Origin: Bacteroidota bacterium
GTDB taxonomy: Bacteria > Bacteroidota > Bacteroidia > B-17B0 > Aurantibacillaceae
Reading direction: 5' to 3'
DNA: 36,650 nucleotides
Assembly (NCBI GenBank): GCA_016194985.1
Contig: JACQAK010000043.1
Location: forward strand, 1-36,650
The position numbers were made by a program, and so were the translations under genes. A model generated the notes under the pieces. That model worked only from the letters and a program-made list of their open reading frames with translations, ran no database searches and had not been told where the DNA came from. Of the stretch, positions 32,453 to 36,650 are shown piece by piece (position 1 is the first letter of the stretch; each line of letters begins with the position of its first letter).

Positions 32453-33439
32453 ATGAAACATACTTTTTATGTGAGTGTTATTGCCGGATTACTTTTTACC
32501 GGAACCACTGTCAATGCCCAGTTTGCACCATCTGTCGATGAACCCGGCACTACTGCTATGTATAAGGATAGTTCCGCTTTTGTTGAATGGGCAAGTACAG
32601 GAAAAATTATTCGGGGCTTGCAGGATATATCTATGCCAGGTATGGGCTATACCAATGTAGGCGATAGTACTTCTGCTTTTGGTATTGCCGGAACAACGGG
32701 AGTAGTGAGTTTGGGTGATGGAGGGATTGCAATATTGGGATTTTCAGCTCCCATTAGCGACGACGCAGGACCTGATTTTGCCGTTTTTGAGAATAGTTTT
32801 AATGATTCATTTCTGGAACTGGCATTTGTAGAAGTAAGTAGCGACGGTATTCATTTCTTTCGTTTTCCGGCTACCAGTAATACGGATACAACTATTCAAA
32901 CAGCCGGCTTTGGTGCAACGGATGCTTCATCGATAAATAATTTGGCAGGAAAATACCGCGGCTTATATGGTACTCCTTTTGATTTGGATGATATTCCCGA
33001 TGATGCGCTGTTAAATAAACAAGCCATTACTCATGTCAAAATTATAGATGTGGTAGGTTGTATTCAAAATCAGTATGCTACACGGGATGTTAATCATCAC
33101 AAAGTAAATGATCCCTGGCCAACAGGTTTTGGCAGCGGAGGATTTGATCTGGATGCCGTAGGTGTTATTCATCAACAGGCTCAGGTTGGGATTAAAGAGT
33201 TGGTATTAGGTCAGGTATCTGTTTATCCTAATCCGGCAACAGATGTTTTATTTGTATCAATGACTAATCTTGCGATGTATTCTGTATCAGTTACTAATTT
33301 GATGGGCGAGCTTGTATTGCAGACCGATAACAACATCAATACGGCTGGTTTGAATATAAATGAGCTAAAGCAGGGCGTATATATTCTTACAATTACGGCT
33401 AATGGTCAACAGAGGAAACTTAAGTTTGTAAAGTCTTAA
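32453..33439 (+). CDS. B12-riboswitch-controlled T9SS-exported surface protein
   Basis: A 328-residue secreted protein: signal peptide to about residue 22 (GTTVNAQF), an N-terminal beta-rich domain (about 23-245) and a type A T9SS sorting domain (about 253-328: VSVYPNPATDVLF ... NELKQGVYILTITANG). The N-terminal domain has GIAGTTGVVSLGDGGIAILGF, DDAGPDFAVFENSF and LAFVEVSSDGIHFFRFP, a pattern of surface proteins that I recall beside cobalamin uptake genes in Bacteroidota. Control by a B12 riboswitch makes capture or processing of cobalamin or a related corrinoid at the cell surface the natural inference; binding is not shown by sequence. No btuB-type receptor lies next to it, which is unusual. 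Stop is one base from the stop of the opposite gene. Confidence 0.88.
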   Translation: MKHTFYVSVIAGLLFTGTTVNAQFAPSVDEPGTTAMYKDSSAFVEWASTGKIIRGLQDISMPGMGYTNVGDSTSAFGIAGTTGVVSLGDGGIAILGFSAPISDDAGPDFAVFENSFNDSFLELAFVEVSSDGIHFFRFPATSNTDTTIQTAGFGATDASSINNLAGKYRGLYGTPFDLDDIPDDALLNKQAITHVKIIDVVGCIQNQYATRDVNHHKVNDPWPTGFGSGGFDLDAVGVIHQQAQVGIKELVLGQVSVYPNPATDVLFVSMTNLAMYSVSVTNLMGELVLQTDNNINTAGLNINELKQGVYILTITANGQQRKLKFVKS

Positions 33440-33440
33440 C

Positions 33441-33920
33441 TTAAGAAAACCACGATTTAAAAGAATCGTAGAAGAACAGAAAGATAAAGTATAAAATGAA
33501 GCACCAGGCAATGGCAGAGATGCTTAAATAAATAATGACTTTTTTCTTGTCTTTGTAAAAACGTTCTGCTAAAAATGCCCCTATTGGAATAGACAGGAAA
33601 ATAGGGGTAAGAATAGCAATGCCAGTTAATCCAAATCGGTGTTTGATTCGAATGACTCTTCTGTTAAACTTTGTAAATATTTTTTTTGGATGTTTGGAAG
33701 CAAACCATCGGTCTTTAAATTTTTCCCACCACTTTAAAATGCCGGCAAATAAATACGTGAATAAAATGGTTCCAAACACAGCACCGGTGCAGCTACTGGT
33801 GAGAGCCATCAGGTAATTGGATTTATAGATCGCAATTACCGAAGGAATTCCGATTTTAGAAAGGGAAATAGTACATGCTAATGCCGCGGAAATGAATTGT
33901 AAAACATCTGTACTATCCAT
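33441..33920 (-). CDS. Small multi-spanning membrane protein of unknown function
   Basis: A 159-residue protein with about four membrane helices split by a basic cytosolic loop (KWWEKFKDRWFASKHPKKIF, KFNRRVIRIKHRFG). The stretch RFGLTGIAILTPIFLSIPIGAFLAERF resembles the re-entrant segment of the small multidrug export / DedA-like membrane families, but the match is weak and I give no function. It is read towards the T9SS gene and ends one base from it. It may be transcribed with upp, whose stop is 30 bases upstream. Confidence 0.75.
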   Translation of the reverse strand: MDSTDVLQFISAALACTISLSKIGIPSVIAIYKSNYLMALTSSCTGAVFGTILFTYLFAGILKWWEKFKDRWFASKHPKKIFTKFNRRVIRIKHRFGLTGIAILTPIFLSIPIGAFLAERFYKDKKKVIIYLSISAIAWCFILYFIFLFFYDSFKSWFS

Positions 33921-33949
33921 TTTGGTAGAGTAAAATAAGGACTAATAAA

Positions 33950-34600
33950 TTATATTTTTTCACCAAAAGCTAAATCACCGGCATCTCCAAGACCCGGCAC
34001 AATATATGAATGAGCGGTTAATTCTTCATCAATAGCACCACACCAAATGGTAAAGTTTTTAGTAGGCATATTGGCTCTCACAAAATCAATACCTTCACGG
34101 CTGCTAATGGCAGAAACAATATGAACATGTTTAGGAGTACCTTTTGCTAAAATAGCTTTATATGCTAAAACAATAGATCCTCCGGTGGCAATCATAGGAT
34201 CACATAAAATAAGCGTCTTTCCATCTAAATTTGGGCTTGATACATATTCTACATGAATATCAAAGGTATTATCTTTATGATGTCTTCTATAAGCAGAGAT
34301 AAACGCATTTTCAGCTTTGTCGAAATAATTCAGAACACCTATATGCATAGGTAAGCCTGCGCGTAAAATGGTAGCAATGACCGGCTGAGATGTTAAATGA
34401 CTGGTAGCCGCAACTCCAAGAGGAGTGGTGGTTTCCTGCGTTTGATAATCAAATGTTTTAGAGATTTCATAACTCATGATCTCTCCAATGCGCTCTAAAT
34501 TTCTGCGAAAACGCATACTGTCTTTTTGAATGGAAATATCTCGCAGTTCAGCAACATACTGATTGAAAATGGACTTTTGCTCGGATAAAATATGCACCAT
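33950..34600 (-). CDS. upp: Uracil phosphoribosyltransferase
   Basis: A 216-residue type I phosphoribosyltransferase that makes UMP from uracil and PRPP in the pyrimidine salvage pathway. The PRPP-binding loop is ILCDPMIATGGS; TILRAGLPMHIGVL is the flexible-loop region and YIVPGLGDAGDLAFG at the C-terminus is the uracil-binding motif. Length and motifs are those of bacterial Upp. Cytosolic. The upstream gap contains a 7-bp tandem repeat next to the transporter gene. Confidence 0.96.
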   Translation of the reverse strand: MVHILSEQKSIFNQYVAELRDISIQKDSMRFRRNLERIGEIMSYEISKTFDYQTQETTTPLGVAATSHLTSQPVIATILRAGLPMHIGVLNYFDKAENAFISAYRRHHKDNTFDIHVEYVSSPNLDGKTLILCDPMIATGGSIVLAYKAILAKGTPKHVHIVSAISSREGIDFVRANMPTKNFTIWCGAIDEELTAHSYIVPGLGDAGDLAFGEKI

Positions 34601-34661
34601 ATGATTTGTGGTTTAGTAAATGTTAAAAGTGCGTTTGTACTTATAAACACGACTTCTAATG

Positions 34662-34690
34662 TATAATTTATAATTTATAATTTATAATTT
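34662..34690. repeat. Four tandem copies of TAATTTA
   Basis: Three exact 7-base units (34664-34670, 34671-34677, 34678-34684) plus a partial fourth, in the gap between upp and the EamA transporter. It starts 61 bases upstream of upp and ends just before the transporter stop. Such slippage-prone repeats can alter promoter spacing. Confidence 0.75.
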
Positions 34691-34691
34691 T

Positions 34692-35588
34692 TTATGAGGT
34701 TTCTTTCTTTTTAAAACTGGCCAGATAGACTCCCGAAATAATAAGGAAGCCGGAAATAACTTTCAATAAAGTTATTTCATCCTTTCCAAGCCAGATAGCA
34801 ATGGCTGTTGCTAAAAATGGTTGCAAATAAATATACATACTTACCACAGATGAACTTAATGCTTTTAAAGCATAGGTATTTAATAAGTAAGCTAAAAAGG
34901 TGGTAGCAATCACTACAAAAGCCATAGCAAATATAATATGAGGTGTTAAGGAAAGCCATTTTACGTCTAATAAAGCAGGGATGCCAAACGGTGAGACATA
35001 TATGAATCCAAATAAAAAGATCCATTTCATTACCGTTACGGTTTGGTATTTTTGCATGTAGGGTTTTACCATTACTACAAAAACAGCCCACGATAAGGAA
35101 TTGATAAGAGTCATTAAATCACCAATAATGGTCTCACTTCCTATGGCAAAGGAACCATGAGCTTTAAACAGCAATAATGTTAATGCTCCAATAACTCCAA
35201 AACTCAAACCGGTTAATTTTAGAGCTGTTATTTTTTCTTTAAATACAATGATGGTAAAAACCATAACGGCAATAGGATTACTAACCATAATAATGGCTGA
35301 ATTAATCGGCTTGGTTAAACTTAACCCCCAGATAAAAAAGATTTGGTTAACGGCTACACCAAAAACAGCTAATAGCATCATTTTCTTGAGGTCTTCTTTT
35401 TCTATTTTTTCTGATCTTGAAAAAAAAGACACCAGCCAAAATAAGATGAATGCACCCATAACACGCATCATCACAAGTCCTATGGGAGAAATGTGATTGG
35501 GCATTAAATCTTTGGCAATCGAATAATTCAAAGCATATATGACCTGCGCTATAAATAATGCTATATGTGCTTTAAAAGAAGAATTCAT
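34692..35588 (-). CDS. EamA/DMT family transporter
   Basis: A 298-residue inner-membrane protein from the ATG at 35588 (MNSSFKAHIALF). The frame is open for 20 more codons, but these overlap the divergent gene and lack membrane character. Two EamA repeats of five helices each: the first opens IALFIAQVIYALNYSIAKDLM and the second ETIIGDLMTLINSLSWAVFVVMV, ending LISGVYLASFKKKE. DMT members export metabolites or amino acids; the substrate is not predictable. Divergent from the BtuF-like gene. Confidence 0.9.
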   Translation of the reverse strand: MNSSFKAHIALFIAQVIYALNYSIAKDLMPNHISPIGLVMMRVMGAFILFWLVSFFSRSEKIEKEDLKKMMLLAVFGVAVNQIFFIWGLSLTKPINSAIIMVSNPIAVMVFTIIVFKEKITALKLTGLSFGVIGALTLLLFKAHGSFAIGSETIIGDLMTLINSLSWAVFVVMVKPYMQKYQTVTVMKWIFLFGFIYVSPFGIPALLDVKWLSLTPHIIFAMAFVVIATTFLAYLLNTYALKALSSSVVSMYIYLQPFLATAIAIWLGKDEITLLKVISGFLIISGVYLASFKKKETS

Positions 35589-35630
35589 TTTTCGGTAGCA
35601 AATATGCGGTATTATTCTCAATTTTACGGT

Positions 35631-36413
35631 ATGCTTTTTACCGATCAATTAAATAATACCATTGAACTAACGTCATTTCCAAAACGTATTGTTTCGTTGG
35701 TGCCATCTCAGTCTGAATTATTGTGGGATTTAGGCTTAAGAACAGAACTGGTGGGCATTACCAAATTTTGTATTCATCCCAACGAACTATTTAAAACTGT
35801 AAAAAGAGTAGGAGGAACCAAGACCACTGATATAGAAGCCATCAGAACACTTAAGCCTGATTTGATCATTGGCAATAAAGAAGAAAATGAACATACTCAG
35901 ATAGTTGAATTACAAAAGGAATTTAACGTTTGGATGAGTGATATTTACAATTTGAATGATGCTCTTGAAATGATTCGATCCATAGGTAAAATTGTTAACA
36001 AAGCCGCGGAAGCACAGGTATTATCCGATACTATTTATCAATCCTTTTCAGAATTAAAAGTCATCAATAAACGGGCGCTGTATCTTATCTGGAAGCCTTA
36101 TATGGCAGCCGGAAAGGCAACATTCATTGGTGATATGTTGCAAAGAATTGGGTTGGAAAATGTGCTGGTGGATCCTCAAGGTCGATATCCTGAATTAAAT
36201 ATGGCTGATATCAAAGCATTGGATCCCGAATTGATTTTATTATCCTCAGAGCCCTATCCTTTTAAAGAGAATCATATCCTTGAGATTAAAGAACAATTAA
36301 CAAATGCCCAAATTGAATTAGTAGATGGAGAATTATTTAGTTGGTATGGTAGCCGTTTAAAGAAAAGCGTTCAGTATTTTAATGATTTAATCTCCAGTAT
36401 TATTTATAAGTAG
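35631..36413 (+). CDS. BtuF-like helical-backbone solute-binding protein without signal peptide
   Basis: A 260-residue protein from ATG 35631 (MLFTDQLNNTIEL, the usual beginning in Bacteroidota homologues; ATG 35604 is an alternative). The fold is the periplasmic-binding type III (Fe-siderophore / cobalamin): FPKRIVSLVPSQSELLWDLGL, VGITKFCIHP, RVGGTKTTDIEAIRTLKPDLIIGNKEEN, then a helical backbone and the second lobe with GKATFIGDMLQRIGLENVL. There is no signal peptide, so it is not a standard periplasmic BtuF; such forms may act inside the cell or leave by another route. No BtuCD permease genes are near. Cobalamin is the likeliest ligand but iron chelates cannot be excluded. Overlaps the opposite PorP/SprF gene by 14 bases. 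Confidence 0.85.
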   Translation: MLFTDQLNNTIELTSFPKRIVSLVPSQSELLWDLGLRTELVGITKFCIHPNELFKTVKRVGGTKTTDIEAIRTLKPDLIIGNKEENEHTQIVELQKEFNVWMSDIYNLNDALEMIRSIGKIVNKAAEAQVLSDTIYQSFSELKVINKRALYLIWKPYMAAGKATFIGDMLQRIGLENVLVDPQGRYPELNMADIKALDPELILLSSEPYPFKENHILEIKEQLTNAQIELVDGELFSWYGSRLKKSVQYFNDLISSIIYK

Positions 36414-36650
36414 GCCTGTTGATGGAGTTTCCGAGTGCTTTTCCGTATCCCGGGCTTGTATTGAAACGGAGACTAAATTCTAGTCCCCCTCTGGCTTTGG
36501 AAGCCCCTGTTAATTGAGAAAGATTTAAGTCGTAACTTACACTGAAAGCATACTTATCATATTGGAATAAGAGATTAGGGATGATGGCATCCCCCACGCG
36601 ATAGAAAGCCCCCACCGCAATAGCACAAGGCTTTTTGATACCCGTGTAAA
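36400..36650 (-). CDS. PorP/SprF family T9SS membrane protein, C-terminal part
   Basis: Partial: the frame is open to the window edge, so only the last 83 residues are seen (the ATG-like start at 36615 is really an internal GTG). AVGAFYRVGDAIIPNLLFQYDKY, FSVSYDLNLSQL and RGGLEFSLRF quoted in pieces are the C-terminal strands of the PorP/SprF beta-barrel family, outer-membrane proteins tied to gliding motility and T9SS; some bind the SprB-type adhesins. It fits the two T9SS cargo proteins in the window, though the cargo pairing is unknown. Convergent overlap of 14 bases with the BtuF-like gene. Confidence 0.88.
   Translation of the reverse strand, partial: YTGIKKPCAIAVGAFYRVGDAIIPNLLFQYDKYAFSVSYDLNLSQLTGASKARGGLEFSLRFNTSPGYGKALGNSINRPTYK

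Noticed and set aside
33452-33469. ACGATT/AATCGT hairpin as a terminator for the T9SS gene
   Set aside because: Only six pairs, no T run, and it is inside the coding end of the opposite gene.
1-36650. CRISPR array, tRNA genes, prophage or defence island
   Set aside because: No regularly spaced direct repeats with unique spacers, no cloverleaf-like sequence, and no phage, nuclease-toxin or restriction genes were found on reading the window.

Overview
This window looks like an ordinary chromosomal segment of a member of the Bacteroidota (Flavobacteriia / Sphingobacteriia-like). The DNA is AT-rich. Two proteins end in type A sorting domains of the type IX secretion system (T9SS), and the right edge cuts through a PorP/SprF-like T9SS membrane protein. 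Eight genes carry the Bacteroidota sigma-factor -7 element TAnnTTTG just upstream, and Shine-Dalgarno motifs are not evident. There are 34 complete protein genes, one partial gene and one riboswitch. I saw no tRNA, rRNA, CRISPR array, transposase, integrase or phage gene.

Layout. 1-1400: a mirrored repeat, a VF530-type DNA-binding protein and an exported DUF2911 protein. 1400-6130: a large structured intergenic element, a sodium:solute symporter coupled to a 40-residue membrane protein absent from simple ORF listings, and a secreted PIG-L-type deacetylase. 6230-10127: a small FecR-N-terminus-like membrane protein, MeaB, a GT4 glycosyltransferase, a small exported protein and an HPP membrane protein. 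10128-15545: an ABC exporter, a C40 peptidase, an alpha-oxoamine synthase (sphingolipid or sulfonolipid pathway), a TatD nuclease and TcdA. 15693-22920: a T9SS-exported M43 metalloprotease with a domain inserted in its catalytic fold, a TPR protein, an HD hydrolase and an M3 peptidase. 22978-28818: long-form GAPDH, a pRiA4b ORF-3-like acidic protein, a conserved unknown, 3-hydroxyacyl-CoA dehydrogenase, GcvH, VanZ-like and TrxB. 28882-36650: a YwqK-like exported protein, Lon, a cobalamin riboswitch driving a T9SS-exported surface protein, a membrane protein, Upp, an EamA transporter, a BtuF-like protein and the PorP/SprF tail.

How the genes fit together. Most are housekeeping. The clearest theme is cobalamin: MeaB protects a B12-dependent mutase, a B12 riboswitch precedes a surface-exported protein, and a BtuF-like solute-binding protein without a signal peptide lies about 2 kb further on. 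A second theme is T9SS export. The third is non-coding: at least five families of interspersed repeats or structured elements sit in the gaps, one of which supplies the stop codon of a gene. I did not find a defence island or other obvious new multi-gene system. The best candidates for something undescribed are the riboswitch-controlled T9SS protein, the coupled mini-subunit of the symporter, the nested GEVED/M43 protease and the ~280-bp structured element at 1403-1686.
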